From Paenibacillus sp. FSL K6-1096 (lineage in GTDB: Bacteria; Bacillota; Bacilli; Paenibacillales; Paenibacillaceae), in assembly GCF_037977055.1 (NCBI RefSeq), contig NZ_CP150274.1:124001-188000 (forward strand): a stretch of DNA of 64,000 bases, given 5' to 3'. Positions 33,944-43,886 of the stretch are shown here, one piece after another. The notes under the pieces were generated by a model. That model was given only the letters and a program-made list of their open reading frames with translations. It ran no database searches and had not been told where the DNA came from. The translations under genes and the position numbers were made by a program. The first letter of the stretch is position 1. Each line of letters starts with the position of its first letter.

Positions 33944-34246
33944 ATGATTGATTTAGTACAGCTCCAGAAAAGGGTATATCAGAATAAGATTGAGAAGGGG
34001 TTCAACGTAACGGATATTTACCAGGAATTCTGTCTGACCCACGGCGAGCTGTCCGAAGCCTGTGATGCTTACCGGAAGAAGAAAGACGATCTCGGCGAAG
34101 AATTGGCGGACGTTGCGATCTACCTGATTGGACTGGCGGAGATTCTGGGGATTAATCTGGAAGAAGAGATCATGAATAAGATCGATAAAAATGAAAAGAG
34201 AATCTATGAGAATAGGGATGGCGTGCTGCTAAAAGTGAAGGAATAG
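33944..34246 (+). CDS. MazG-like nucleotide pyrophosphohydrolase
   Basis: 100 aa, one all-alpha NTP-pyrophosphatase domain. The metal-binding pattern is present: Glu residues in HGELSEACDAYRKKKDDLGEELADVAIYLIGLAE (E-x-x-E in helix 2, E-E-x-x-D in helix 3). The family hydrolyses NTPs, often aberrant ones, to NMP and pyrophosphate. It is shorter than the two-domain MazG of E. coli but normal for single-domain relatives. GGAGAG lies upstream. It may share a transcript with the LRR gene. Confidence 0.8.
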   Translation: MIDLVQLQKRVYQNKIEKGFNVTDIYQEFCLTHGELSEACDAYRKKKDDLGEELADVAIYLIGLAEILGINLEEEIMNKIDKNEKRIYENRDGVLLKVKE

Positions 34247-34356
34247 TCAATCTTTTATCCCTTGTTAGGCCCTGCTGCGAAGCAAATCATGTTAAAATCA
34301 TTAAAGTGTGAAAACAATCCGAGTGATATCTTCACTACAACAAGGAGGAGAACCTC

Positions 34357-35805
34357 TTGTTCAGTCCATCTCAGTTCATCCACAACAGCCCTCCTGAGTC
34401 TCTGTCCGCCCGCAAGGGCTATCACTGGCTTGTCGTGTCAACCGTATGCATCGGCGCATTTATGGCGGCGCTCGACGCAAGCATCATCAATCTGGCTCTG
34501 CCGTCCCTGGTGACGCAGCTGAATGTATCCATGGCAACGGTGGAATGGATCAGCCTCGTATATCTGCTCACGCTCGCATCGCTCGTCATTCCCTTCGGCC
34601 GTCTGGCAGACATGCTGGGCCGTAAGTGGATGTACACCGGCGGGTTCACAGTATTCCTTATCAGTTCACTACTCTGCGGGCTGGCGCCGACCTTTGGCGT
34701 TCTTTTGCTTGCCCGGATACTTCAGGCTGTAGGGGCGGCAATGCTCCAGGCGAACAGCGTAGCGATCATTACAGCGGCAACCCCGCCGCAGCACCGGGGC
34801 AAGGCGATCGGTATTCAGGCCAGCGCGCAGGGCATCGGGCTCAGTCTGGGTCCGGTCATCGGCGGCGGACTTCTGGCTATGGGAGATTGGCGCTGGCTGT
34901 TCTACATTAACATTCCCATTGGTATCATCGGCACGATTCTCGGAATCCTGCTGCTCCCGCAGGATAACGCCAAGAAGAAGGAAGCATTCGATCTCTGGGG
35001 GATGCTGTTCCTCATTCCGTTTCTGGTGTTCCTGGTCTATATCCTCAATAATGGAACCACGCTCGGCTGGGCTTCACCGGTTATATTGATTGGCTCCTTT
35101 ACCGCATTGCTGGCCTTGACCTCGTTCATCCGTGAAGAACAGCATACGCCTGTTCCGCTTATGGATCTGGCGCTGTTCCGCAGCAGCGTCTTTATCCGCG
35201 GAAACCTGACCGGATTCTTGTCGTTCACTGTCATGTACGGGGTGCTGCTGCTCAGTCCTTTTCTGATGGAGACCGTCTTCCAGGCTAATTCCATCCGTGC
35301 GGGACTGTATCTGTCGTTTGTTCCGATCGGGATGACGATCATGACGCCGGTCTCGGGCTATCTGGCGGATCGCTTCGGCATCCGGCTGCCGTCTCTCACC
35401 GGAATGGTTACACTTCTGCTTGGCTGTGCCTGTCTGACGGCGATCCGCAGTAACGGCGACATTGTCATGCTGCTGCTCGGCTTGGCGCTGGTCGGCGGAG
35501 GCATGGGCTTGTTTACGCCGCCGAACAACAGCAATGTCATGGGCAATGTACCGGCGGCACGGCTCGGCGTGGCCGGAGCGACGCTCAATATGAGCCGGAC
35601 CATCGGCATGGGGATGGGCGTAACGCTGGGCGGCACGCTTTACCGGCTGGCCATGAAGCTTTTTCCGGAGGCTGGGCATCTTATGGCGTTTCGGGCTTCG
35701 TTTCTCTGTGTAGGCGTTATAGGACTGGCGGCTTTGGCAATTACCTGTATTCCGCAGCCGAACCGGACGAAATACGATGAAGCACATATCGAATATTACA
35801 TTTAA
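34357..35805 (+). CDS. MFS multidrug exporter, DHA2 (14-helix) family
   Basis: 482 aa starting at TTG, with AAGGAGGAG six bases upstream. About 14 membrane segments. Family motifs: D1-like LDASIINLALPSL in helix 1, motif A GRLADMLGRKWMY after helix 2, and antiporter motif C GIGLSLGPVIGG in helix 5. It resembles EmrB/QacA-type proton-driven drug pumps. It is a single gene with a terminator 38 bp after its stop and no regulator next to it. The substrate is unknown. Confidence 0.9.
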   Translation: MFSPSQFIHNSPPESLSARKGYHWLVVSTVCIGAFMAALDASIINLALPSLVTQLNVSMATVEWISLVYLLTLASLVIPFGRLADMLGRKWMYTGGFTVFLISSLLCGLAPTFGVLLLARILQAVGAAMLQANSVAIITAATPPQHRGKAIGIQASAQGIGLSLGPVIGGGLLAMGDWRWLFYINIPIGIIGTILGILLLPQDNAKKKEAFDLWGMLFLIPFLVFLVYILNNGTTLGWASPVILIGSFTALLALTSFIREEQHTPVPLMDLALFRSSVFIRGNLTGFLSFTVMYGVLLLSPFLMETVFQANSIRAGLYLSFVPIGMTIMTPVSGYLADRFGIRLPSLTGMVTLLLGCACLTAIRSNGDIVMLLLGLALVGGGMGLFTPPNNSNVMGNVPAARLGVAGATLNMSRTIGMGMGVTLGGTLYRLAMKLFPEAGHLMAFRASFLCVGVIGLAALAITCIPQPNRTKYDEAHIEYYI

Positions 35806-35843
35806 TTACCGGCCTTCCGCTCAACATTGAACGGATGCAGAAG

Positions 35844-35871
35844 AGAGCCTGCATAGAGCAGGCTCTTTTTA
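35844..35871 (+). terminator. Intrinsic terminator after the MFS gene
   Basis: AGAGCCTGC (35844-35852) pairs perfectly with GCAGGCTCT (35858-35866), followed by TTTTT. It resembles the stems at 23468 and 30028. Confidence 0.88.
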
Positions 35872-35922
35872 ACACATACTTAAAGAAAAACCTGTAATAT
35901 ACTACCACATGGAGGTTCACTC

Positions 35923-37449
35923 ATGGTTTTCATCATTTCAATTACCATCGTAGCGATTTTTGCCATATGGGGAGCCGTAGCGCCTGACCAGATGGCAGAG
36001 GCCGCTAATGCCGCATACAATTTCTCTATCCATAATTTTGGCTGGTTTTATTTGCTGGCCACACTGTTTTTCCTGATCTTCACCTTTTATTTAGCCTTCA
36101 GCAGGTTTGGCAGTATCCGTCTGGGGGACGACGACGATGAACCGGAATATTCCACGGTATCCTGGCTGTCGATGTTATTCAGCGCCGGGATGGGGATCGG
36201 GCTTGTCTACTGGGGAGTGGCTGAACCGTTGTCGCATTACTTGTCACCGCCAGAGGGTGTAGCAGGAGGGACGACAGAGGCCGCGCGGATCTCCATGCGG
36301 TATTCTTTTTTCCATTGGGGACTGCATCCATGGGCGATCTACGCAGTGATCGGGTTGACGCTTGCTTATTTCCAGTTCCGCAAAGGCTACAAAGGCTTAA
36401 TCAGCTCGGCCTTCATCCCTTTACTCGGAGAAAGGCTCGTTTCCGGCTGGCTGGGCAAGGCCATCGATATTTTGGCGGTCATTGCCACTATATTTGGGGT
36501 TGCGACTTCGCTGGGTCTCGGGGCTCTGCAGATTAACGGCGGGCTGCATTATTTATTCGGGCTTCCCAACACCGTAACTGCTCAGATTGTAATTATCGCC
36601 ATAGTAACCGTGCTATTCCTTATCTCCGCTACCAGCGGCCTGGACAAGGGCATCAAAATCCTCAGCAACACCAACCTGGTCATCGCCGTGCTTTTGATGC
36701 TGTTCGTATGGTTGACGGGGCCGACCTCGTTTATTTTCGAGACCTTTACCACCACATTAGGCAGCTACATGCAGAACATTATCAATATGAGCTTGCGGTT
36801 AACACCTTTTTCCAAGGGAACCTGGGTCGGAGTGTGGACCTTATTCTATTGGGCCTGGTGGATTGCCTGGGCACCCTTTGTCGGGACCTTTATTGCAAGA
36901 GTATCCAAAGGAAGGACGATCAAGGAGTTTGTCATTTGCGTGCTGATTATACCGAGCCTGTTCGGTTTCATCTGGTTCTCGGTATTTGGCGGGACAGGCC
37001 TGCAACTGGAATTGTTCGATGCTGCCCAGCTGGCTGAGGCGGTAAAAGCCGATACGACCACCGCTCTGTTTGTCATGCTGGAGCATCTTCCCTTAGGCAC
37101 TATCGTATCTTTTATAGCTACGCTCCTGATTATGATCTTCTTCATCACTTCAGCGGATTCGGCTACCTTTGTACTGGGCATGCTGACCACAGACGGCAAG
37201 CTCAATCCCAGTGCAAGAGTGAAATTAACCTGGGGCATTCTGCAATCCTCCATCGCTGTAGTTCTATTGATCAGCGGCGGATTAAGCGGCCTGCAGACCG
37301 CCTCCATTGCAGCTGCCTTGCCCTTCGCCATTGTCCTGATCGGCATGTGCTTCTCCCTGCTCAAGGCTCTTCAGGAGGAGGACAGGGAGCGCCGTCAACG
37401 GGACAAGCGCCAACGCCAGAAGCTGAAGCGGCTGCTGGAGGAGATTTAA
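35923..37449 (+). CDS. BCCT-family glycine betaine/choline/carnitine transporter
   Basis: 508 aa with about 12 membrane helices. The family signature GVWTLFYWAWWIAWAPFVGTFIARVSKG (W305 onward) contains the Trp-rich substrate pocket, and GMGIGLVYWGVAEPLSHY is the second conserved block. It imports compatible solutes with Na+ or H+ and is of the OpuD/BetT type. The protein starts directly at the first helix, with a shorter N-terminus than usual, and ends in a highly charged tail (EEDRERRQRDKRQRQKLKRL) of the sort that senses osmotic stress in BetP. GGAGG precedes the ATG. With mrp and ClC upstream it makes a salt-tolerance neighbourhood. Confidence 0.9.
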   Translation: MVFIISITIVAIFAIWGAVAPDQMAEAANAAYNFSIHNFGWFYLLATLFFLIFTFYLAFSRFGSIRLGDDDDEPEYSTVSWLSMLFSAGMGIGLVYWGVAEPLSHYLSPPEGVAGGTTEAARISMRYSFFHWGLHPWAIYAVIGLTLAYFQFRKGYKGLISSAFIPLLGERLVSGWLGKAIDILAVIATIFGVATSLGLGALQINGGLHYLFGLPNTVTAQIVIIAIVTVLFLISATSGLDKGIKILSNTNLVIAVLLMLFVWLTGPTSFIFETFTTTLGSYMQNIINMSLRLTPFSKGTWVGVWTLFYWAWWIAWAPFVGTFIARVSKGRTIKEFVICVLIIPSLFGFIWFSVFGGTGLQLELFDAAQLAEAVKADTTTALFVMLEHLPLGTIVSFIATLLIMIFFITSADSATFVLGMLTTDGKLNPSARVKLTWGILQSSIAVVLLISGGLSGLQTASIAAALPFAIVLIGMCFSLLKALQEEDRERRQRDKRQRQKLKRLLEEI

Positions 37450-37478
37450 AAGCGATCCATACCGGGTCGCTTTTTTTT
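37450..37478 (+). terminator. Intrinsic terminator after the BCCT gene
   Basis: AAGCGATCC pairs with GGGTCGCTT around ATACC, followed by eight T. It insulates the biosynthetic cluster that follows. Confidence 0.88.
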
Positions 37479-37692
37479 GTAATAAAACATCAGATCTTCG
37501 ATCATATCGTCATACAATTATCTATAATATTTAGGATAAAAGCTTTAGTATGGATATTTAATACAATTACAAATCAAATACAATGATATTACATCTGTAG
37601 TAAAAATATCCTGAGCAATGGTTTTCAAAGACTGGATTTGAATCAGTTTAAAATGATAGCGCTTAATTTATAGCGCAGGATGAGGGGGATTA
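37479..37692 (+). promoter_or_regulatory. A+T-rich control region of the biosynthetic operon
   Basis: No gene. Two -10-like hexamers are visible, TATAAT 37523-37528 and TAAAAT 37649-37654, neither with a convincing -35. A direct repeat, ATAGCGC at 37656-37662 and 37670-37676, sits just before the GAGGGGG ribosome-binding site of the first cluster gene and could be an operator. All of the cluster genes that follow are close or overlapping, so this is probably the main promoter region. Confidence 0.45.
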
Positions 37693-38961
37693 ATGAAAAA
37701 ATTGGCATTGTTATTCCCTGGTCAAGGCTCACAATATGTCGGTATGCTGCGCCGCTACCTGAATGAAGCTTCAGTAACCGGTATTTTTGAGCAGGCTAGG
37801 AATCTAACCGGGGTTGATTTTAAAAAGCTGTGTTTAGAGAATGTCCCGGGAGAAGCTCTCGGGACCGATATTGTTCAACCTTTGATCTACGTGGCATCTG
37901 TGGCTCTGTCTGTGTATGCCAACGAACATTGGCGGCCCGAACCCGCTTATGCCGCCGGTCATAGTCTGGGAGAGTATGCGGCACTAACCTTTGCAGGCTC
38001 TCTGCAGTTTGAGGATGGGCTGCGGATTGTTAGTGAGCGGGGAAGATTAATGCAGCAGGCTTCTGCCGGTGCCGGTCCTTCTATGGCAGCAATACACGGC
38101 CTGGATGAATCAATTGTTGAAGGGATCTGCCGGGAGGCTTCAGAATCGCAAGGGACTCCATTGGTTGTCGCCTGCTATAATACCTCAACTCAGCAGGTGA
38201 TCTCCGGAGATTCAGCTGCATTATCGGCTGCCCTTTATCTTGTGAAGGCTCACGGAGGCAATGGTATGGTCCTGCCGACGAGCGGACCTTTCCATAGCGA
38301 GCTGATGAAGCCGGCTGCCGAGCAATTCAGGCAAGTATTGTCGCAGTATCATTTTAGTGCCCCCTCTATTCCGGTAATATCGAACTGCAAAGGACTACCT
38401 TTCGAGGTTAGCCGAATACACGATGATTTGGCCGGTCAGCTAACCTCACCGGTCCGCTGGAATCAGACTCTGAACTATCTAATGCATAATCAGGTAAGCA
38501 CCTGCGTGGAAATCGGACCCAAAAACGTACTTAGCAGCATGATCAACAAAGCTTACCCTGGGATTAAGACCTTTGCAGTCGACTGGGCTGATGATGATCA
38601 GTTGTTGTTGCAGCATTTGGCAGAAAGGGGAGTGGATGATTCCGCATTCATCTCAGCCTGTATTAAATCCGCTGTCACTACACCTAACACCAATTGGAAT
38701 GAATCGGAATATATAAATGGGGTGACCAGACCTTACCGGGTGCTGCAGCAATTATCACATGAAGCCAAACAAGGACACAGATTTACCGAAGAACAGATTA
38801 CTCAAGCGCTTGAGGCCATTCTATTAATCTGGAGAACCAAGCAGGTGGATACTGGGGAAATTGAAGTAAGATTCAGTGAAATTGTATCCTTTCTTGGAGA
38901 GTGGAACGCTCCAGTCCTAGCCCGTTTCAGAGCAAAAGCGGGGATTGCGCATGGTATTTAA
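37693..38961 (+). CDS. Trans-acting malonyl-CoA:ACP acyltransferase
   Basis: 422 aa. Residues 1 to about 290 form a FabD/AT fold: FPGQGSQ at the N-terminus, nucleophile S91 in GHSLGEYAA, and H201-S202 in SGPFHS, the position that in HAFHS-type enzymes indicates malonyl-CoA. The C-terminal 110 residues (after about 310) form an extra alpha-helical extension not found in housekeeping FabD. Both type I KS modules downstream lack an AT domain, so this protein very likely loads malonyl units onto all ACPs of the cluster, including the type II ACP. First gene of the operon, overlapping the next by 11 bp. Confidence 0.9.
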   Translation: MKKLALLFPGQGSQYVGMLRRYLNEASVTGIFEQARNLTGVDFKKLCLENVPGEALGTDIVQPLIYVASVALSVYANEHWRPEPAYAAGHSLGEYAALTFAGSLQFEDGLRIVSERGRLMQQASAGAGPSMAAIHGLDESIVEGICREASESQGTPLVVACYNTSTQQVISGDSAALSAALYLVKAHGGNGMVLPTSGPFHSELMKPAAEQFRQVLSQYHFSAPSIPVISNCKGLPFEVSRIHDDLAGQLTSPVRWNQTLNYLMHNQVSTCVEIGPKNVLSSMINKAYPGIKTFAVDWADDDQLLLQHLAERGVDDSAFISACIKSAVTTPNTNWNESEYINGVTRPYRVLQQLSHEAKQGHRFTEEQITQALEAILLIWRTKQVDTGEIEVRFSEIVSFLGEWNAPVLARFRAKAGIAHGI

Positions 38962-41900
38962 AATGAATACGCAAGGATACATAAGCGATAGCTTCACTAT
39001 TGCCGAGAAAAAATCAGCTACGGAGGATATTGCCATCATAGGGCTGTCAGCGGCGATTGGAGCATGTGAGACCTATCACGAGTTCTGGAGTGAATTGGAG
39101 AAGGGGACAGATCTGATTGGTCCCATACCTCATATCAGAAAAGAAGCGCTGCAGCCGGTACTGGAGCGGGGCGGTCTGGACGATACGCAGTTCAAAACAA
39201 TTGCCTACCTGCCCAGGATCGACCCGTTCGATTATCAATTCTTCAAATACTCACCAAAGGAAGCCTCCTATATAGACCCTGCCCAGCGCATCTTTATGCA
39301 GCAGGCTCTCGGAGCAATCGAAGATGCAGGCTATGGCGGGGAGCGCTTACGCGGCAGCAAAACGGGAATCTATGTCGGATATGCAGATTCTCAAGCCTAT
39401 TCCTATCAGCGACTGACAAATGTCCTGGATCCTGAGGCGATATACCAGTACCCTACTGCCCATTTAACGTCCATGATTCCCGGCAGAATCGCCTATTTCC
39501 TGGATTTGAAGGGGCCTGCCGTAGTTATTGATACCGCTTGTTCGTCCTCACTTGTTGCTGTGCATTATGCTTGTCAGGCGCTTCGCCGCGGAGAGTGTGA
39601 GACAGCCTTATGCGGCGGAATCAAGCTTCATATTATTCCCTTGAAGAACGAGCTTCATCTGGGGATTGAATCCCCCGGAGGACGGGCCAGGACATTTGAC
39701 GACGAGGCCGACGGAACAGGAGGGGGAGAAGGTTCAGTAGCCCTGTTATTGAAGCCGCTCTCACAGGCGGTCTCGGACAGGGACCATATCTATGCCGTAA
39801 TCAAGGGGACAAGCGTCAATCAAGACGGCACGTCTGTCGGAATTACCGCACCCAACGTTTTTTCACAAGAAGAAGTAATTGTACGGGCATGGGAAGACGC
39901 GGGAATTGACCCTGAGACCATCGGTTACATAGAGACCCACGGAACGGGTACACGGCTTGGTGATCCGATTGAAATTAGAGCCATCGAAAAAGCATTTGCC
40001 CGTTACACATCTCGCAAGCAATTTTGCGGAGTTGGAGCGCTTAAGAGCAATACGGGCCACTTGGATCATGCCGCAGGAATCGCCGGCCTGGTCAAGGCTG
40101 TTTTAAGCCTGAAGCATCAGCGCCTACCAGCCAATTTGCACTTCAGCACGCCGAACCGGGATATTGCATTTATGGATTCTCCTGTGTACGTCATCGACCG
40201 GTTGCGGCCATGGATCAGCAGGGACGGCCAACCCAGAAGATGTGGAGTCAGTTCCTTTGGACTAAGCGGCACCAATTGTCATGTTGTGCTTGAAGAGGCG
40301 GGGGATACAGAGGAAGACAGCGGAGAGAGTAGTCCGCCCTATCTTTTTGCGGCATCGGCCAAAAGCAAGGAATCGCTGCTAACCCTTTTATCCAGATATA
40401 TAGATTATTTGGAAGCGAACTGCAGTCTTTCGGCGGCAGATGTATGTTATACGGCCACTGCCGGACGAGGACACTACGGGCATAGAATGATTGTGATGGT
40501 CAATAACCTTGCCGATCTGACTGATAAGCTGCGGTTAATTGTTGGTGAACCGGACCGCAGCCGGGAGGAAATCGGAATATACACCACCTTGTCCGGTAAC
40601 AGTGCTCACACTCCGTATTATGCATACCTCGATCCTGCAATCCTGGATTGTTCTATGGATCGTTTGAGTCATGAATCTGCCAGGGAGCTGTGTGAGTTGT
40701 ATATCGCCGGAATGGATTTGGACTGGCTGCAGCTATACCGGAATGCCCGGTGTCACACTGTAAGCCTGCCAACCTATGCATTTGAACCTGCTTCCTGCTG
40801 GGTGCAGCCAGTCGGAGCCGCGGAAGTCAAGGATGATATGAGCCTCTACAGCCGCTTATGGGAGCCGTGTCCGGGCAACGTGCAGGCGGAGACTCTGGAA
40901 GGCGACGTTCTGATTTTTTGCCAGCACTGGGATTCCGGCAGCCAGACAGCCGCCTTGTTCAGCGGCTATTGCAAAGATCCGGTGATTATCCGCTATGGTG
41001 CAGGGTATCAACAATTGGGCCCAATCGACTATATCATTGATGGCAGCGAAGAAGATTTTGACAGATGCTTCAGTGAGATCAGCAGGCTGGGAAAGACATT
41101 CCGTCATCTTTTCTATTTCAATGATTTCGGACATGAGGTGGATCTGCACGCAGAAATGGCGGCTGGCCTGTACGCAAGACTGAACTTGCTCCCCCAACTT
41201 GTGAAATCAATCCACAAACATCTCGATGTTGCGGGTACACACTTCCGGCTAATTACAAGGCAGGCACATCAAGTAAACGGAGAAGACCATGAACTGAACC
41301 CGGCAAATGCGCTTATGGTGAGCCTGCTGAAGGCCATGATGGCCGAGCATTCCAGCCTGCATGTTCAGTCGCTTGATATTGGCACATCCGAGGTGTCACG
41401 CATTATTCCTATGGAGCTGCTGACGGGATATGACAACCATATCCATCTCGCGTACAGAAATGATATCCGTTATAAGGAAGTCATCGCGAGCCTGCATCCT
41501 TCTGAAATTGAGGAAGATCAGACACAGATCCGAAGCAATGGTGTATATGTCGTGACAGGAGGAACCGGGAAGGTGGGCCTGGAACTTGCAAGTTATTTAA
41601 CCTCACGCCAGGCCGTGAGAATAATCATCTTGCAAAGGACACTCCCGGATAGCATTGTAGGCACTGTCACAGAACAGCCTGGGAACAGAGATAAGCTCGA
41701 TCGGCTCCGGCAGCTTGCAGCGAACGGATCGACTATTGAGATCATGCAGACTGATGTTACACAAGAAGCTGATGTCCGCTTAGCTCTGGACCGTATCCGC
41801 AATAAATACGGAATGATCCACGGTGTTATCCACGCCGCAGGTGCTGGAATCGGGGAACGCGGAAGCTGTCTGTTGATCGATGAAGATCCGGTTAATGTAG

Positions 41901-42646
41901 TAGCCATGCTGGCGCCCAAGATGAACGGGGCCTTGCTGCTGGACAAGTATACCCGCGAGGACTCCCTGGATTTTATGCTGTTGTGCTCAAGTGCAATCAC
42001 GCTGGTTGGAGGAATCTATGCCGGTAAATATCTGGCCGCCAATGCCTTTCTGGATGCTTTTGCGGAACAGAGAAATTTGAATGGCCGGAAAACAATTTCT
42101 ATTAACTGGCCAGTGTGGGTTACGGAACCTGATGCTGACTCCGGCGCGGACAATAATCAATTGTTTATGGGGATCAGGCCCCCTGCAGCAAAACGGAGTC
42201 TGCACCAGGTGTTAAACAGAAAAATCAGCCATGCGGTACTAGGCAAGTTCAATTGGACAAGCAGCATTCATCTGATCAGCGAGACGCTTCCGTATACCTT
42301 ATCCGGAAGAATGAGCACCCGGTTAGCCAATGCCCGAAGACACAGCAGTGAAGTAGATAAGCCTTCTGAACAGACCGTCATTCTGTCAGGCAAGGAGAGC
42401 TTCACAGAGACAGAGCAACTTGTGGCAGGCATTTGGGCATCGCTCCTTGGCCACCCTGTTATCGATGTGAATGAATCCTTTTCAGTTCTTGGAGGCGACT
42501 CCATTCTAATGGTTAGGCTAGGTATGGAGCTGGAGAAGCTGGGCCTGCTTGAGGATGGAGTAGCCCTCATCCATGACCCGACGGTGGCGGGGCTCGCGGA
42601 ACATATTGATGAGCGAAGCAGACAAGCTGATGTTCTGAGAAGATAA
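38951..42646 (+). CDS. Type I polyketide synthase module, KS-KR-ACP (AT-less)
   Basis: About 1231 aa from ATG 38951, with GCGGGG seven bases upstream; ATG 38963 is an alternative. KS at about 20-455 has a full triad: C197 in DTACSSSL, H330 in ETHGTGT and H370 in NTGHLDHAAG. Residues about 460-620 are a linker that keeps a post-AT scar (LPTYAFEPASCW) but no AT. KR at about 660-1060 has TGGTGKVG from 869, S1013/S1014 in LLCSSAIT, Y1027 and N1031. ACP at about 1150-1225 has S1184 in GGDSI. There is no DH or ER. It should condense one malonyl unit onto an incoming chain and reduce the keto group to a hydroxyl. It would work with the trans-AT upstream. Confidence 0.92.
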   Translation: MVFKMNTQGYISDSFTIAEKKSATEDIAIIGLSAAIGACETYHEFWSELEKGTDLIGPIPHIRKEALQPVLERGGLDDTQFKTIAYLPRIDPFDYQFFKYSPKEASYIDPAQRIFMQQALGAIEDAGYGGERLRGSKTGIYVGYADSQAYSYQRLTNVLDPEAIYQYPTAHLTSMIPGRIAYFLDLKGPAVVIDTACSSSLVAVHYACQALRRGECETALCGGIKLHIIPLKNELHLGIESPGGRARTFDDEADGTGGGEGSVALLLKPLSQAVSDRDHIYAVIKGTSVNQDGTSVGITAPNVFSQEEVIVRAWEDAGIDPETIGYIETHGTGTRLGDPIEIRAIEKAFARYTSRKQFCGVGALKSNTGHLDHAAGIAGLVKAVLSLKHQRLPANLHFSTPNRDIAFMDSPVYVIDRLRPWISRDGQPRRCGVSSFGLSGTNCHVVLEEAGDTEEDSGESSPPYLFAASAKSKESLLTLLSRYIDYLEANCSLSAADVCYTATAGRGHYGHRMIVMVNNLADLTDKLRLIVGEPDRSREEIGIYTTLSGNSAHTPYYAYLDPAILDCSMDRLSHESARELCELYIAGMDLDWLQLYRNARCHTVSLPTYAFEPASCWVQPVGAAEVKDDMSLYSRLWEPCPGNVQAETLEGDVLIFCQHWDSGSQTAALFSGYCKDPVIIRYGAGYQQLGPIDYIIDGSEEDFDRCFSEISRLGKTFRHLFYFNDFGHEVDLHAEMAAGLYARLNLLPQLVKSIHKHLDVAGTHFRLITRQAHQVNGEDHELNPANALMVSLLKAMMAEHSSLHVQSLDIGTSEVSRIIPMELLTGYDNHIHLAYRNDIRYKEVIASLHPSEIEEDQTQIRSNGVYVVTGGTGKVGLELASYLTSRQAVRIIILQRTLPDSIVGTVTEQPGNRDKLDRLRQLAANGSTIEIMQTDVTQEADVRLALDRIRNKYGMIHGVIHAAGAGIGERGSCLLIDEDPVNVVAMLAPKMNGALLLDKYTREDSLDFMLLCSSAITLVGGIYAGKYLAANAFLDAFAEQRNLNGRKTISINWPVWVTEPDADSGADNNQLFMGIRPPAAKRSLHQVLNRKISHAVLGKFNWTSSIHLISETLPYTLSGRMSTRLANARRHSSEVDKPSEQTVILSGKESFTETEQLVAGIWASLLGHPVIDVNESFSVLGGDSILMVRLGMELEKLGLLEDGVALIHDPTVAGLAEHIDERSRQADVLRR

Positions 42647-42656
42647 GGAGTGATTG

Positions 42657-43886
42657 ATGATGAGAAGGGTTGTTATTACAGGTATTGGTATGATTACTCC
42701 TGTCGGCACCGGCATGGACAAAAGCTGGTCCAGCCTGCTGTCCGGCCAATCCGGGGTGCAGGAGGTCCAATCGTTTGACCCGTCCAAATTCCGGGTGAAA
42801 ATTGCAGGCGAGGTCAAGGATTTCGATCCGCGTACCTTCATGTCCCTTACACAGCAAGATCGTATGGGGAGAGGGGCGCAATATACCTATGCCGTTACCC
42901 AGATGGCTATTGAAGATGCCGGGCTCTCCATAGGGGAGTTAACTTCCTCCATGGTTGGCTTCTACTTGGGCTCCACCATGGGAGAGGCGCAGGTTCTGGA
43001 GAATATCGTTAAGAATCAAGTATTAGGCAGGCCGGTCCCCAGACAGGAGTACATGCATTTTCCAAGCCATCAAATGATCTCAACCGTAATGGATGAATTC
43101 AAACTGAACGGTCCTTCGAATTTTTTCTATAATGCTTGTGCGGCCGGCAATTATGCGATCGGGATGGCGGCCGATCTTATCCGCAGAGGCAAAGTGGACA
43201 TCGCGGTATCAGGCGGAGTGGATGTTATATCCGAAGTGGCTTTTACGGGATTTAACCGTCTGCTCTCTCTTGATCCGGAACGCTGCAGACCCTTCGACAA
43301 GAACAGAAAAGGGCTGGTAGTCAGTGAAGGTGCGGCCGTCCTGATCATGGAGGAGATGGAGCATGCACTTAAGCGCGGCGCAAACATTTATGCTGAATTT
43401 AGCGGCTACGGACTCGGGATGGATGCCCATCACGTAACAGCCCCCCATCCTCAAGGGGAAGGTGCGCTTCGCAGTATTGAGACAGCGCTGGCGAATGCAC
43501 ATTTAAAGCCGGAGGATATTGATTATATCTCGGCGCATGGAACCGGCACTCCGGCTAACGATAAAGCAGAATCTTATGCGATCAAGAAAGTGTTCGGTGA
43601 ACAAGGTGATCTGCCTCCGGTAAGCTCGATCAAGTCTATGCTGGGACATGCGATGGGAGCTGCCAGTGCGATTGAAGCGGCAGCGTCATGCTTAATGATC
43701 ACGAATCAGGTGATGCTGCCGACGATTAATTTTGAAGAACCCGATACGAACTGTATTCAAGATTGCGTAGCGAACATACCTAGAGAAGCCGAGATCCGGC
43801 ATATTGCCTCTAACGCCTTTGCCTTTGGCGGAAATACTGCCTGTATAATTCTGTCCCGTTTCCAAGAGGAGGTGCAGCCGTCGTGA
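42657..43886 (+). CDS. Type II ketosynthase, KS-alpha (KAS II/FabF-like)
   Basis: ATG 42657 lies six bases after AAGGAG; 409 aa. Active-site triad: C161 in YNACAAG, H294 in SAHGTGT and H331 in LGHAMGA, so it is a competent decarboxylating condensing enzyme. Length and motifs match FabF and the KS-alpha of iterative type II systems. It is followed at once, in an ATG/GTG overlap, by a shorter and inactive ketosynthase. Such a pair is the hallmark of type II PKS rather than of housekeeping fatty-acid synthesis, where FabF acts as a homodimer. Predicted role: iterative chain extension on the free-standing ACP. Confidence 0.92.
   Translation: MMRRVVITGIGMITPVGTGMDKSWSSLLSGQSGVQEVQSFDPSKFRVKIAGEVKDFDPRTFMSLTQQDRMGRGAQYTYAVTQMAIEDAGLSIGELTSSMVGFYLGSTMGEAQVLENIVKNQVLGRPVPRQEYMHFPSHQMISTVMDEFKLNGPSNFFYNACAAGNYAIGMAADLIRRGKVDIAVSGGVDVISEVAFTGFNRLLSLDPERCRPFDKNRKGLVVSEGAAVLIMEEMEHALKRGANIYAEFSGYGLGMDAHHVTAPHPQGEGALRSIETALANAHLKPEDIDYISAHGTGTPANDKAESYAIKKVFGEQGDLPPVSSIKSMLGHAMGAASAIEAAASCLMITNQVMLPTINFEEPDTNCIQDCVANIPREAEIRHIASNAFAFGGNTACIILSRFQEEVQPS

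Noticed and set aside
36315..36536. Plus-strand 73-residue frame within the BCCT gene
   Set aside because: Out-of-frame shadow of a gene with complete transporter motifs.
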